A stretch of DNA of 64,000 nucleotides from Myxococcus guangdongensis (lineage in GTDB: Bacteria; Myxococcota; Myxococcia; Myxococcales; Myxococcaceae), in NCBI RefSeq assembly GCF_024198255.1, contig NZ_JAJVKW010000007.1, positions 1-64,000 on the forward strand, written 5' to 3'. Below are positions 11,130 to 21,408 of the stretch, piece by piece (the first letter of the stretch is position 1; every line of letters starts with the position of its first letter). Both the position numbers and the translations under genes were made by a program. The notes below the pieces were generated by a model, which had not been told where the DNA came from, ran no database searches, and saw only the letters and a list, made by a program, of their open reading frames with translations.

Positions 11130-12065
11130 ATGAGCGCGGTGGCGGAGCAGCGCAGTGGCGGCGCGGTGGTCGAGCAGCTTCGCGAGCGCATCCGCCAGTT
11201 GCAGGCGGCGCCGCGCAGCTACCTGGCGGTGTTGCGCACGGGGATGGAGGCGGTGGACGCGCTGCTGCCCTCGGGTGGCTTCCCGCTGGGGCAGGCGGTG
11301 GAGCTGTGCGGTGAGGCGGCCTCCGGGCGGACCAGCCTGGCGCTGAGCGCGGTGGCGTCCGCGCACAAGGAGGCGCGGCTGTGCGCGTGGGTGGATGGAC
11401 CGCGCGAGCTGTATGCCCCGGCGGCGGCGGCGCAGGGCGTGGACTTGGAGCGGCTGCTCCTCGTCCGGCCCAAGGCGCCCGAGCAGCGGGTGTGGGCGGC
11501 GGTGCAGCTGGCCCGGAGCGGAGCCTTCGCGTGCGTGGTGCTCGACCTGACGCGAGGGGTGGGCGCCACGGGGAGGCCGCTCCGGGTGGGGCTGGCCGAG
11601 GCGCGCAAGCTGGCGGACGCGGCGGAGCGTGGCGGCGGGCTGCTGCTGTTGCTCACCTCGCCGGAGGCGCCGGCGGATGGGGTGACGCGGCTGCGGACGG
11701 AGTCCCAGGGGGCGGAGGGCTGGGCGGTGGAGGTGGTGCGCAGCAGGCGCGGCGGCACGGGGACGCGGGCGGTGTTGCCGTGGAGCGCGCTGTACCCGGA
11801 GCTGGGGCTCGAGGACGGGGGGCGGGTGCTGGACGTGGGGCCGGTGGACGCGGACGCGACGCCGGACTTCCTGCGGGAGACGCCGTGGGTGGCGCGCAAT
11901 GGGCTGGGGCACCAGGGCCAGCGGTCCGGGCGGGATGGGGACGCGACGCCGAACTCCGCGCGGCAGGCTCGCCAGGGGCTGGGCCATCAGGGCGCGCGGG
12001 GCGGACGGGATGGGGTGATGCCCTCGCTGCGGGTGGCGTCGGGCTTGGTCTCGGCGGCGCACTGA
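11130..12065 (+). CDS. imuA: ImuA, RecA-like translesion synthesis accessory protein
   Basis: A 311-residue protein with a RecA/SulA-like core: TGMEAVDALLPSGGFPLGQ, a P-loop-like segment GEAASGRTSLALS (about residues 56-68), and a Walker-B-like FACVVLDL. ImuA proteins regulate the ImuB-DnaE2 mutasome, apparently through contact with RecA and ImuB. The ATG at 11130 follows GGAGG by a good distance, so the open frame upstream was not used. The gene for ImuB begins 8 bases after its stop, so they form one operon. Oddity: the C-terminal region carries a near-direct repeat of 75-base spacing encoding GLGHQG-x-R-x-GRDG twice (11901 and 11976), in a part of the protein that normally contacts partners. 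Confidence 0.85.
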   Translation: MSAVAEQRSGGAVVEQLRERIRQLQAAPRSYLAVLRTGMEAVDALLPSGGFPLGQAVELCGEAASGRTSLALSAVASAHKEARLCAWVDGPRELYAPAAAAQGVDLERLLLVRPKAPEQRVWAAVQLARSGAFACVVLDLTRGVGATGRPLRVGLAEARKLADAAERGGGLLLLLTSPEAPADGVTRLRTESQGAEGWAVEVVRSRRGGTGTRAVLPWSALYPELGLEDGGRVLDVGPVDADATPDFLRETPWVARNGLGHQGQRSGRDGDATPNSARQARQGLGHQGARGGRDGVMPSLRVASGLVSAAH

Positions 12066-12072
12066 GGGCGCC

Positions 12073-13572
12073 ATGCGCAGGGCCTATCTGCATTTCACGC
12101 GCTTCCCGGTGCAGCGCAAGGTCATCGAGTGTCCGGAGCTGGCGGGCCGGCCCTTCGTGCTGGTGGAGGAGTCGCGCGGCCAGCGGCGGGTGGTGGCGGC
12201 GTCCACGTCCGCGTTGAAGGCCGGCGTTCGCCCCGGGGTGACGCTCACCGCGGCGACGGCGCTGGAGCCGGGGCTGCGGCACTTTCCCTATCGGCTGGAG
12301 GAAGAGAAGCGGGCGCTGGTGTCGCTGGGGGAGGCGCTCATGAGCCTGGGGCCGGGCTTCCAGCTCTCCCTGCCGGATGGGCTGTGGTTGGACGCGGGGG
12401 CGGCGCACCTGTCGGGAGGTGAGGCGGGGCTGTGCTCGCGGGCGTTGGCGTTGTGCGAGGGGCTGGGGTACCGGGCGCACGTGGTGGTGGCGTCGGAGGC
12501 GTTCACCTCGCGGGCGTTGGCGCGCTTCGGCTCGCGGCGGGTGGAGGTGGTGGCGCCGGGGGCGTCGGACCAGGCGCTGGCGCCGTTGCCGTTGGCGGCG
12601 TTGGAGGGGCGGGAGTCCGCGCCGTTCTCCGCGTTGGGGTTGAGCACGTTGGGGGAGGTGGCGGAGCTGCCGCCGGGGGCGGTGGCGGCGCGGGGTGGGG
12701 TGATGGGGGCCCGGGCGCATGCGTGGTGTGGCGGGAGGGATGAGACGCCCTTCGTGGCGGAGGTGTTGGACGAGGTGTTGGAGGAGCGGCGGGTGTTGGA
12801 GTGGCCGGCGGAGTCGTTCGAGCCGTTGGGCTTCGCGCTGAAGACGTTGCTGGACAGGTTGGGTGCGCGGCTGGTGGGGCGGGGGCGGGCGGCGGTGCGC
12901 GTCACCTTCACGTTGAAGCTGGACCCCACGGGGCAGCAGCGGGTGACGCTGTCGCTGGCGAGGCCCACGGCGGCGGCGAAGCTGTTGTTGGACCTGGCGC
13001 GGCATCGGCTGGAGGAGCTGCGGTTGGAGAACCCGGTGGCGGAGGTGTCCGCGCGGGTGGACGAGCACTCGGAGGACCGGGGGCAGCAGCTCTCGTTGGG
13101 GGACGCGCCGGAGGGGGACGCGGCGCTGGAGGTGGTGTTGTCGCGGTTGGCGACGACGCTGGGGGAGGAGTCGCTGTGTTCGGCGGGATTGGAGCCGGTG
13201 CATCGGCCGGAGGGAGCGCAGGGGACGCGGGCGTTCCGACCGCCGGAGGCCCGCAGGGGATGGGGGGAGGCGCTGACACCGGTGGAGCGGAGGGAGGGTG
13301 GGCCGCGGGAGCGGCCGTCACGACTGCTGGCGGAGCCGGCGTGGCTGGATGCTGAGCTGGGGGACACGGGACGGCTGCTCGCCGCGCGAGTGGGCGGACG
13401 GCGTCACCGGGTGACGGCGGTGACGGGCCCCGAGCGACTGGGCGGCGAGTGGTGGGCGGAGACGCCCTTCCAGCGCGACTACTACCGGGTGCACTTCGAG
13501 GGACTGGGGCCCGCCTGGGTTTTCCAGGACACGCGCGACGGCCGCTTCTACCTGCAGGGGCTGTTCGACTGA
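12073..13572 (+). CDS. imuB: ImuB, catalytically inactive Y-family polymerase-like protein
   Basis: A 499-residue relative of Y-family DNA polymerases. The palm, fingers and little-finger regions are recognisable (VVAASTSALKAGVRPGVTL, LPDGLWLDAG, LARFGSRRVEVV), and the C-terminus has the ImuB-type RDYYRVHFEGLGPAWVFQD ending. The N-terminus reads MRRAYLHFTRFPVQ, where active Y-family enzymes have an aspartate for metal binding, so it is expected to lack polymerase activity, as is usual for ImuB. Its role is to link DnaE2 to the sliding clamp and the damaged template; the sequence QQLSLG near residue 340 is a plausible clamp-binding motif. It is transcribed with imuA. The usual third gene, dnaE2, is absent here and lies at 56969-60037. 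Confidence 0.85.
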   Translation: MRRAYLHFTRFPVQRKVIECPELAGRPFVLVEESRGQRRVVAASTSALKAGVRPGVTLTAATALEPGLRHFPYRLEEEKRALVSLGEALMSLGPGFQLSLPDGLWLDAGAAHLSGGEAGLCSRALALCEGLGYRAHVVVASEAFTSRALARFGSRRVEVVAPGASDQALAPLPLAALEGRESAPFSALGLSTLGEVAELPPGAVAARGGVMGARAHAWCGGRDETPFVAEVLDEVLEERRVLEWPAESFEPLGFALKTLLDRLGARLVGRGRAAVRVTFTLKLDPTGQQRVTLSLARPTAAAKLLLDLARHRLEELRLENPVAEVSARVDEHSEDRGQQLSLGDAPEGDAALEVVLSRLATTLGEESLCSAGLEPVHRPEGAQGTRAFRPPEARRGWGEALTPVERREGGPRERPSRLLAEPAWLDAELGDTGRLLAARVGGRRHRVTAVTGPERLGGEWWAETPFQRDYYRVHFEGLGPAWVFQDTRDGRFYLQGLFD

Positions 13573-13588
13573 GCTATGGAGGGTGACC

Positions 13589-14113
13589 ATGCGCGCCTTC
13601 ACACTCCTCCTGCTGTCGCTGCTCGCCACCGCGTGTTCCGCGCCGCAGGTCCGGCCTCCGGGCGCCATCCGCAAGGTGGTCGTCGTGGTCGGCACGCGCG
13701 TGGATTCGCTGCCCGTGGCGACCTACCGCGAGGACATGCTGGGGGAAGGCAACCCGCGCTCCGTCCTCATCGGACAGACGCAAGCGGTGCTGCGTGAGCG
13801 CGGCTTCGAGGTGGTCGGCTCGCGCATCTCCGACGCTCCGTCCCCCTCCACCGGCGAGGTCGTCGCCCTCATCCGCGAGAACAAGGCCGAGGCCGCCGTC
13901 ATCGTCGTGCTCAACTGGGTGGACGTGTCCTCCATCCGCGCCATGGGCCGCGCCGAGGTCTTCCTGGAGGCCGGCCTCGTCTCGCCGAACGGCGACCTGC
14001 TGTGGCGCAAGGACTCCCGCACCGTCTCGTCCATCAGCATGTACCAGACGCAGACGGACTACAGCTCCTACCTGCGCAAGGCCGTCATCGACGCCGTCAA
14101 GGAAGTGCCCTGA
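13589..14113 (+). CDS. Small lipoprotein of unknown function
   Basis: A 174-residue predicted lipoprotein: MRAFTLLLLSLLATACS is a short signal with a lipobox (LATAC). The mature part, with alternating strands (KVVVVVGTRVDSLP, AEAAVIVVLNWVDVS, AEVFLEAGLVSPNGDLLW), resembles the lipoproteins that are thought to report or assemble envelope components, but I cannot assign it to a named family. The ATG at 13589 has GGAGGGTG just upstream. It lies 16 bases after imuB on the same strand, so it may be co-transcribed, although a functional link to translesion synthesis is not implied. It ends in a bidirectional terminator shared with the FHA gene. Confidence 0.75.
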   Translation: MRAFTLLLLSLLATACSAPQVRPPGAIRKVVVVVGTRVDSLPVATYREDMLGEGNPRSVLIGQTQAVLRERGFEVVGSRISDAPSPSTGEVVALIRENKAEAAVIVVLNWVDVSSIRAMGRAEVFLEAGLVSPNGDLLWRKDSRTVSSISMYQTQTDYSSYLRKAVIDAVKEVP

Positions 14114-14126
14114 GGCACCTCAGGGC
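14107..14126. terminator. Bidirectional hairpin overlapping two convergent stop codons
   Basis: GCCCTGAG (14107-14114) and CTCAGGGC (14119-14126) form a perfect eight-base-pair stem with a GCAC loop. Both stop codons of the convergent genes lie inside it. There is no T run on either side. Confidence 0.5.
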
Positions 14127-14653
14127 TTCGGCTGGGGGCTCGCCAGTCGCAGGTGCTCGTGCACCGTCTCCGCGCGCAGGTAGAGGAACTGCGCGTCGCC
14201 GAACGCCAGCGTGTCCCCGTCGTTGAGCGTCACCTGCGCGCGGAAGCCCAGCGGCGCGCCGTTGATCCACGTGCCGTTCATCGACTGCGCGTCCCGCACC
14301 TGGAATCCACCCGTGGTCGCGCTCCACCGCAGCGTCGCGTGGTGCTGCGACACGGACGGGTCCGGCACCACCAGGTCGCAGTCCGAGCGCCCCACGGTGA
14401 GCTCCTCCCCATCCACCTTGGGGTTCAGGAAGTGGACCTCCAGGTTGTCGAAGTCGCGGAGCATCGCGAGCAGCCGCTCCGTCATGCGCGAGCGGTGCGC
14501 CATGCCCACCGTGCGAGCGCCCGTCAGCTGCTGGGCGACGTTCCGGAAGACCGGGTCCACGGGCTGCTGGATGAGCGCCACCGGACCGGACGCGGCCCGG
14601 AAGGCCTCCAGCGAGGCCGAGGCGAAGGGACGGAGCTGGTTCACGGACACCAT
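14120..14653 (-). CDS. FHA-domain protein
   Basis: A 177-residue protein whose C-terminal 100 residues form a forkhead-associated domain: LTVGRSDCDLVV, SVSQHHATL and QSMNGTWING give the conserved Gly-Arg, Ser-x-x-His and Asn-Gly residues that bind phosphothreonine peptides. The N-terminal 75 residues are alpha-helical and of unknown role. The ATG at 14653 is preceded by GGGTGGGAGGC. Myxobacteria have many Ser/Thr kinases, and FHA proteins read their output; no kinase gene is adjacent here, so the partner is unknown. Confidence 0.88.
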   Translation of the reverse strand: MVSVNQLRPFASASLEAFRAASGPVALIQQPVDPVFRNVAQQLTGARTVGMAHRSRMTERLLAMLRDFDNLEVHFLNPKVDGEELTVGRSDCDLVVPDPSVSQHHATLRWSATTGGFQVRDAQSMNGTWINGAPLGFRAQVTLNDGDTLAFGDAQFLYLRAETVHEHLRLASPQPKP

Positions 14654-14774
14654 GCCTCCCACCCTACGTCCAAGCCGGGACGACGGGAAGTCGCGTGAAG
14701 GTGCCCGCCAGTCCCCCTCATCGCCACCTCACCAGCGTGGCTTCCGACCCGAGGGCATGAAACCCTGACGCTTC

Positions 14775-15749
14775 ATGCGGGTCCTCGTCACGGGCGCAGC
14801 GGGCTTCATCGGTCACCACGTCAGCGCGAAGCTGCTCGCCCGAGGTGACACCGTCATCGGCGTGGACAACCTGGACCCGTCCGGAGACGTCGCCCTCAAG
14901 CGCGCCCGACTGGCCCGGCTCCACTCCCTCCCCGGCGCGGAGCGCTTCACCTGTCACGAGGTGGACATCATGCAGGCTCCCGCGCTCGCGAGAATCTTCC
15001 AGCAAGAGCACCCCGAGCGAGTCATCCATCTCGCCGCGCGAGTCGGCGTGCGAGAGGCCGGGGCCTCCGCTTCGTCCTACGTGGACGCGAACGTCGTGGG
15101 CTGGCTCCACCTCCTGGAGCAGGGCCGCGCCGCGGGTGTCTCGCACCTCGTCTACGCCTCCTCGAGTTCCGTGTACGGCGCGGACACGCCGCCTCCCTTC
15201 CCTGAGAGCGCCCGGGCCGACCATCCCCTCAATGTCTACTCCGCGACCAAGCGCGCCGGAGAGCTGCTGGCCCACACGTACAGCCACCTCCACGGACTGC
15301 CCACCAGTGGCCTGCGCTTCTTCACCGTGTACGGCCCCTGGGGACGCCCGGACATGGCGCCGCTGCGCTTCCTGCGCGCGCTGAGAGAAGGCCGCGTCAT
15401 CGACCTGTACGGCGAGGGACGCATGCTGCGCGACTTCACCTTCGTGGGGGACGTGGCGGAGGCGGTGCTGCGTGTCCTCGACCGACCTCCCGCGGGGAGC
15501 CCCCCGTATCGACTGCTCAACGTGGGACGCGGCGAGCCCATCTCCGTCAGGGACTTCGTCGCCGTGCTGGAGCGGCTCCTGGGGACGCGGGCCGTGCTGA
15601 AGCTGTTGCCCGCCCAGGCCGGGGAGATGGACTCGACCTGGGCGGACCCCACCGCCCTCGAGCGTGAGACGGGCTTTCGCCCCCGTGTGTCCGTGGACGA
15701 GGGGCTCGCGGCGCTCGTCGCCTGGGCGCGCGAGCACCCCCTCTCCTGA
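14775..15749 (+). CDS. NAD-dependent sugar epimerase/dehydratase (UDP-glucuronate 4-epimerase-like)
   Basis: A 324-residue extended short-chain dehydrogenase. The Rossmann motif TGAAGFIG is at residues 6-13, ASSSSVYG provides the catalytic serine/threonine segment and YSATK the Tyr-x-x-x-Lys pair; GLRFFTVYGPWGRPDMA is typical of UDP-glucuronate/UDP-galacturonate 4-epimerases. It would interconvert nucleotide sugars for polysaccharide or lipopolysaccharide synthesis in the cytoplasm. Length matches the family. No glycosyltransferase is adjacent, so the pathway cannot be pinned down. It is separated by 85 bases from the next lipoprotein gene on the same strand. Confidence 0.9.
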   Translation: MRVLVTGAAGFIGHHVSAKLLARGDTVIGVDNLDPSGDVALKRARLARLHSLPGAERFTCHEVDIMQAPALARIFQQEHPERVIHLAARVGVREAGASASSYVDANVVGWLHLLEQGRAAGVSHLVYASSSSVYGADTPPPFPESARADHPLNVYSATKRAGELLAHTYSHLHGLPTSGLRFFTVYGPWGRPDMAPLRFLRALREGRVIDLYGEGRMLRDFTFVGDVAEAVLRVLDRPPAGSPPYRLLNVGRGEPISVRDFVAVLERLLGTRAVLKLLPAQAGEMDSTWADPTALERETGFRPRVSVDEGLAALVAWAREHPLS

Positions 15750-15834
15750 GCTAGAGTCCGGGCCCTCGTCACCCGGGCCGGCGAGTGACCCGCTTCCATC
15801 TCGATGCTCCTGGTCCTCCAGGAGGAGTGTCGTC

Positions 15835-17256
15835 ATGCCCCGGACTCATCGCGTGAGCTCCCGTCTCACGTTCTTCGCGCTCCTGTCGCTGCTCGGCGCC
15901 TGCTCGGATTCCGAGGAGTCGTGTCGTCGCGGTGGCGTGGGCACCTACAGCCAGCCGAGCTTCGCCGCCCCGAACATCGAAGCGCGACGCGTGGACTGTG
16001 GCTTCCAGAGCAGCGTGAGCGACGTGGCCCTGGGCGAGGACGGCCTCGCGTGGATCCGCCGCGGCGAGTACGTGGACCGGGGCGAGGACACCTTCTTCTT
16101 TCCTCCGAGCAAGTTCCTCTCGAAGCTGGACCCGATGGGGAATTGGCTCGGGGAGTTTCCGCTGCCGGACTTCGTCACCCACCATGTCGTGCACCCCAGC
16201 GGTGAGGTCACCGTCTTCGGCTGGGAGAAGGATGCGGACCCGCGCGTCATCCAGGTGCGCCGCCTCCGCCGGGACGGTTCGCTCGTCGCGCAGCGGCGCT
16301 TCACCCAGGACATCCCTCCTGCCGAGCGCCTGGACTTCATCGCCCAGCCGGACGGCGCGGTGACGCGGGTGCGAACGCTGGAGTCGGAGCGCTCCGCCGC
16401 CATCCTGCTGGCGCGAGCGGATGGAGAGGAGGTGGTCTTCCTCGGGGCGATCGACGGGATGCGAGTGGGGCGTCTCGACGCGAGCCTGGAGACCTCGTGG
16501 CTCAGCCCCGTGGCGCCCACGGTGGCCCTGAAGGACTTCTCCACCGGGGAGCAGATGGCGGCGGTGGGCGCTCCCTGGGTGGGCTGGGGCCTGGATGTGG
16601 ACGAGCGGCACCAGGTCCACGTCGCCACGCCGCTGATGGACCTGCAGCGGCGCGCCTACGTGGAGTCCTTCGAGCGCGAGCCCACGGGCGCGACGGGGCG
16701 CGCCTTCCTCCTGTCCTCCTTCTCACCCACGGGCGCGTTCGTCTCCGCGCGCGCCGTGTCCGCGCCCAAGCCCCAGGAGATCGTGGGCCTGGTGGTTCGC
16801 GCAGGGGCCTTCGCGCTCGGCGCCAGCGAGCGCGCCCGGGTGGGCGGCCGGGCCCTCTCCCCGGACCTGTACTTCGCCTCCGGGCGCCTGGAGGGGCCCG
16901 TGGAGGACGACCTCGTGCGCACGCTCGACGTCGATCGCGACGACGTGCCCGTGTCCTTCGTTCCGTGCGGTCGGGAGCGCTACTGCTTCGCGGGCGACAC
17001 GGGCTTCGAGCAGGGCTCCACGGACCTCGAGCAGAGGAAGAGCAAGGGCTTCCTGCTCGAGGTCGATCCGCTGGGACAGCAGGTGGGCCTGTTCCAGATT
17101 CAGTACGGCGAGGGTGTCCACGTCCTCGTCGCCAGGGAGGGCCGCTGGGACAAGCCGGTGTTCGCGTTCAGCCTCGACGGCTCCCAGACCCCGGGTGGGG
17201 CCGGGAGCCGCGCGAAATCCAACCAGACATGGGTGGGCATCCTCTCGCCACTGTGA
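15835..17256 (+). CDS. Lipoprotein of unknown function with propeller-like sequence
   Basis: A 473-residue lipoprotein with signal FFALLSLLGAC. The start at 15835 follows AGGAGG; an in-frame extension upstream overlaps the end of the epimerase gene and was not used. The mature protein has repeated strand-rich segments such as SVSDVALGEDGLAWIRRGEY and SKLDPMGNWLGEFPLPD, reminiscent of the repeating WxxxxP/D turns of beta-propeller lipoproteins common in Myxococcales, but I see no defining motif. It ends three bases before the convergent ABC-F gene. Function unknown. Confidence 0.75.
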   Translation: MPRTHRVSSRLTFFALLSLLGACSDSEESCRRGGVGTYSQPSFAAPNIEARRVDCGFQSSVSDVALGEDGLAWIRRGEYVDRGEDTFFFPPSKFLSKLDPMGNWLGEFPLPDFVTHHVVHPSGEVTVFGWEKDADPRVIQVRRLRRDGSLVAQRRFTQDIPPAERLDFIAQPDGAVTRVRTLESERSAAILLARADGEEVVFLGAIDGMRVGRLDASLETSWLSPVAPTVALKDFSTGEQMAAVGAPWVGWGLDVDERHQVHVATPLMDLQRRAYVESFEREPTGATGRAFLLSSFSPTGAFVSARAVSAPKPQEIVGLVVRAGAFALGASERARVGGRALSPDLYFASGRLEGPVEDDLVRTLDVDRDDVPVSFVPCGRERYCFAGDTGFEQGSTDLEQRKSKGFLLEVDPLGQQVGLFQIQYGEGVHVLVAREGRWDKPVFAFSLDGSQTPGGAGSRAKSNQTWVGILSPL

Positions 17257-17259
17257 GCC

Positions 17260-18762
<1,503 letters not shown>

Positions 18763-18957
18763 CTGAGGCGAACTCCTGAATCCAGGGCGCGAGCCCGCAC
18801 GAGGCGGCTCAGCGCGATGACGACCGGAACGACCTGGGACTCAGCGGTTCTGCCTCAAGGGTGAATCGACCTCGCGTAGGGAGGGGTTGTCAGGCCCTCC
18901 GGTGGATGCGTGCCTTCAATCTATGACGCGCGTGGGGGTGGATTGCAACTCCGACGT

Positions 18958-18984
18958 GCCCGCCGTCCAGGTGTGACGGCGGGC
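18958..18984 (-). terminator. Hairpin downstream of the SPFH gene
   Basis: GCCCGCCGTC (18958-18967) pairs perfectly with GACGGCGGGC (18975-18984) around a seven-base loop, 26 bases after the stop of the minus-strand SPFH gene. No T tract follows. The rest of the 248-base region 18763-19010 shows no convincing gene. Confidence 0.55.
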
Positions 18985-19010
18985 GTGGAGCCTTCCAGAC
19001 GACGGCGGGA

Positions 19011-20126
19011 CTACTCGTCCTGCTCGGAGGGCGGGCGAGGGCGCCGCGGCGGCACGGCGGGGACGCCGGCGAGCGTGGCGGACTCGGAGAGCACGTTGCC
19101 CCGGGCAATCGCCTGCGCGCTGAGGGCCGCGGCGGTGGGCGCCTGACGCTGGGCGGGAACCTTCGCCTTGGTGGCCTCCTCGTCCTTGAAGAAGACCTCC
19201 TTGAGCGCGGAGACGGCGCCGAGCGTGGCGGTGGCCTCGTAGGGGATGAACATCTTGTTGTCCCCCTTGCTCATCTCCTGGAGGGTCTCCATGTAGCGCA
19301 GCGCGAGGATCTCAGGGGTGGCGCGGCCATTGTGGATGGCCTCGAAGGTGAGGCGCGTGGCCTCCGCCTTGCCCTCGGCCTCCAGCATGGTGGCGCGCTT
19401 GTGGCCCTCGGCGCGGGCGATCTCCGCGTCGCGCTCGGCCTCGGCGCGCAGGATGCGGGAGATCTTCTCGCCCTCGGCCTGGAGGATGGCGGCGGCCTTG
19501 TCACCCTCGGCCTTGGTCACCTCGGCGCGGCGCTCGCGCTCGGCGGTCATCTGCTTGGCCATGGCGGACTTGATGGCCTGGGGCGGCTCGATTTCACGCA
19601 GCTCCACGCGCGTCACCTTCACGCCCCACTTCTCCGTGGCCTCGTCCAGCACCATGCGCAGACGCGTGTTCACCGTCTCGCGGCTGGTCAACGTCTGGTC
19701 CAGCGTCAGGCCGCCCATGACGTTGCGCAGGTTCGTCATGGTGAGCTGCTCGATGGCCAGCGCCAGGTTCTCCACCTGGTACAGCGCCTTCGCGGGGTCG
19801 ACGATCTGGTAGTAGATGACCGAGCCGACCTCCATGTTGACGTTGTCGTGGGTGATGACCTGCACCGTCTCGAAGCCCATGACCTGCTCACGCAGGTCCA
19901 CCATGGTGCTGCGCATGTAGCGGTTGCCCGTGCGCATCTCGATGGGGCGGGGGCTGTCGATGAACGGGATGAGGATGTTGAGGCCGCTGGTGGCCACGTC
20001 GTGGAACTTGCCCAGACGCTCCACCACCATGACCTTGGCCTGGGGAACGATGCGCACGCAGGTGTAGAGCAGGAAGCCCAGCGCGCCCACCACGGCGAGT
20101 AGAAGTACAACCGTCCCTGCGTCCAT
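19011..20126 (-). CDS. SPFH/Band 7 (stomatin/prohibitin-like) membrane protein
   Basis: A 371-residue protein with one N-terminal membrane helix (VVLLLAVVGALGFLLYTC), then an SPFH domain starting at VRIVPQAKVMVVERLGKF and including EMRTGNRYM and VNMEVGSVIYYQIVDP, followed by a long alanine/glutamate-rich coiled coil (about residues 185-265) and a disordered proline-rich tail. Such proteins oligomerise into rings at lipid microdomains and hold membrane proteases or transporters. It starts on a TGATG overlap with the upstream NfeD gene (1 base), so the two are translationally coupled, the classical stomatin-NfeD pair. Confidence 0.93.
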   Translation of the reverse strand: MDAGTVVLLLAVVGALGFLLYTCVRIVPQAKVMVVERLGKFHDVATSGLNILIPFIDSPRPIEMRTGNRYMRSTMVDLREQVMGFETVQVITHDNVNMEVGSVIYYQIVDPAKALYQVENLALAIEQLTMTNLRNVMGGLTLDQTLTSRETVNTRLRMVLDEATEKWGVKVTRVELREIEPPQAIKSAMAKQMTAERERRAEVTKAEGDKAAAILQAEGEKISRILRAEAERDAEIARAEGHKRATMLEAEGKAEATRLTFEAIHNGRATPEILALRYMETLQEMSKGDNKMFIPYEATATLGAVSALKEVFFKDEEATKAKVPAQRQAPTAAALSAQAIARGNVLSESATLAGVPAVPPRRPRPPSEQDE

Positions 20127-20617
20127 CAGCGCTTCTCCTGGTTCTGTCCCCCGGGGGGAACCGATGACATCGTCGCCGAGGGGCGGCGCACCCAAAGCTT
20201 GAGTCCTTCGACCTGCTCCACCGTGACGAGCTCGCCGGCGAGGATGGCGCCCGTCAGCGAGCGGGCCATCCACAGCTCGCCGTTGATGCGCACCGTGCCG
20301 CCGTGAGGCGCGTCGATGGCCTCCGTCACCACGGCCTCTTGCCCCACCATGGCCTCGATGCCCGTCTTCAAATGCGAGGCATCCCGCATGAAAAGGTTCT
20401 TGAACAGGGTGCGCGAGGCGGCGATCAACCCGATGGCCACGACGCTGAAGAGCGCGAGCTGGAGCAGGAAGGTCAGCCCCAGGGCCGCGGCGAGCGAGGC
20501 GACGAGCGCCCCGGCCGAGAACCACACGAGCCCGAAGCCGGTGAGCTTGAGCTCCAGCACCCCGAAGACGAGGGCGGCGGCAATCCAGAGTTGCCAGGCG
20601 GAGGGGAACAGGTCCAT
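20126..20617 (-). CDS. NfeD-like membrane protein
   Basis: A 163-residue protein with three to four hydrophobic segments in the first 70 residues (WIAAALVFGVLEL, GLVWFSAGALVASLAAAL, LQLALFSVVAIGLI), then an OB-fold C-terminal domain (about residues 88-145) with LKTGIEAMVGQEAVVTEAI and GGTVRINGELW. This is the short NfeD form that lacks the N-terminal protease domain. It partners the SPFH protein encoded immediately downstream and overlapping it, and the pair is thought to organise membrane microdomains. Confidence 0.9.
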   Translation of the reverse strand: MDLFPSAWQLWIAAALVFGVLELKLTGFGLVWFSAGALVASLAAALGLTFLLQLALFSVVAIGLIAASRTLFKNLFMRDASHLKTGIEAMVGQEAVVTEAIDAPHGGTVRINGELWMARSLTGAILAGELVTVEQVEGLKLWVRRPSATMSSVPPGGQNQEKR

Positions 20618-20707
20618 GAAGGTCTCTTTGTCAGTCGATTCCCCTCCCTGTCAAACGGGGGTCGGCCGGGACGAAAGCGTCCTTCAGGAAATGAGCGGGC
20701 GAAAGGC

Positions 20708-20728
20708 GCCGCGTCCCCTCAACGCGGG
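20708..20728 (-). terminator. Probable terminator of the secreted-protein gene
   Basis: CCGCGT and ACGCGG (20709-20714 with 20722-20727) form a stem with a seven-base loop 12 bases after the minus-strand stop. A short T run follows on the minus strand (GCCTTTCGCC). Confidence 0.45.
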
Positions 20729-20739
20729 GCTTCTCGGGT

Positions 20740-21408
20740 CTATTTCACCCGGAACAGCTCCCGGGTCTCGACGATGGGCTGATAGCCGCCCACGGTCCGG
20801 GTGAAGAGCAGCCGCTGGGGGACGCCGGTGCTGTCGCAGTCCAGGGCGTCCAGGGCGAGTGTCTCCTTGAAGACGAGCGTGTGCTGCTGGGGGGCCCTGG
20901 CGCGCGAGGCGGTCTTCTCGATTCCGGCGGTGCGGGGTGGCTCCTGGGGACGGACGGGGTAGGACTTCGCGGGGCGGCGGGTGACGATGAACTCCACCTT
21001 GGCGGGGGTGCGCTCCAGGTCGAGCACGTAGTCGCTGGTGTCGTTGTGGCTGGGGCCCACGGTGTCCGGGTTCAGGCTGTCGAACTGCACGTGGGTGTCC
21101 GCCCAGTAGGCGCCCCGCTCATCGCGGTGGAAGCGCACGGTGAGCGTGTAGTTGTTCTTGAGCAGGGCGTCATTGGCCATGCGGATCAGCGGGTCCTTGA
21201 GCTGCGTGTCGGTGAGCGGTGTCTGCCATTCCTTGAACACGCGGCCCTTGTAGGTGCCCAGGTACAGCTCGCGGTTGACGCCACAGGGGGCGGGCTTGCG
21301 TGAGGTGTAGCGCGTTTCCGCGCCCTGGCCCGGCGATGGGAACAGCAGGGCGGACGCGAGGATGAACAGGAAGGGAAGGGCGAAGCGGTTGAGGCCGTGC
21401 GACGACAT
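20740..21408 (-). CDS. Secreted protein of unknown function
   Basis: A 222-residue protein with a clear N-terminal signal peptide (FALPFLFILASALLFPSPGQGAE, cleavage near residue 30). The mature part carries few cysteines and has the strand-rich segments LYLGTYKGRVF, YTLTVRFHRDERGAYW and VEFIVTRRPAKSY, without a family motif I recognise. It is a single gene between the NfeD gene and the acetyltransferase, both on the same strand but more than 100 bases away on each side, so it is probably its own unit. Function unknown. Confidence 0.78.
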   Translation of the reverse strand: MSSHGLNRFALPFLFILASALLFPSPGQGAETRYTSRKPAPCGVNRELYLGTYKGRVFKEWQTPLTDTQLKDPLIRMANDALLKNNYTLTVRFHRDERGAYWADTHVQFDSLNPDTVGPSHNDTSDYVLDLERTPAKVEFIVTRRPAKSYPVRPQEPPRTAGIEKTASRARAPQQHTLVFKETLALDALDCDSTGVPQRLLFTRTVGGYQPIVETRELFRVK

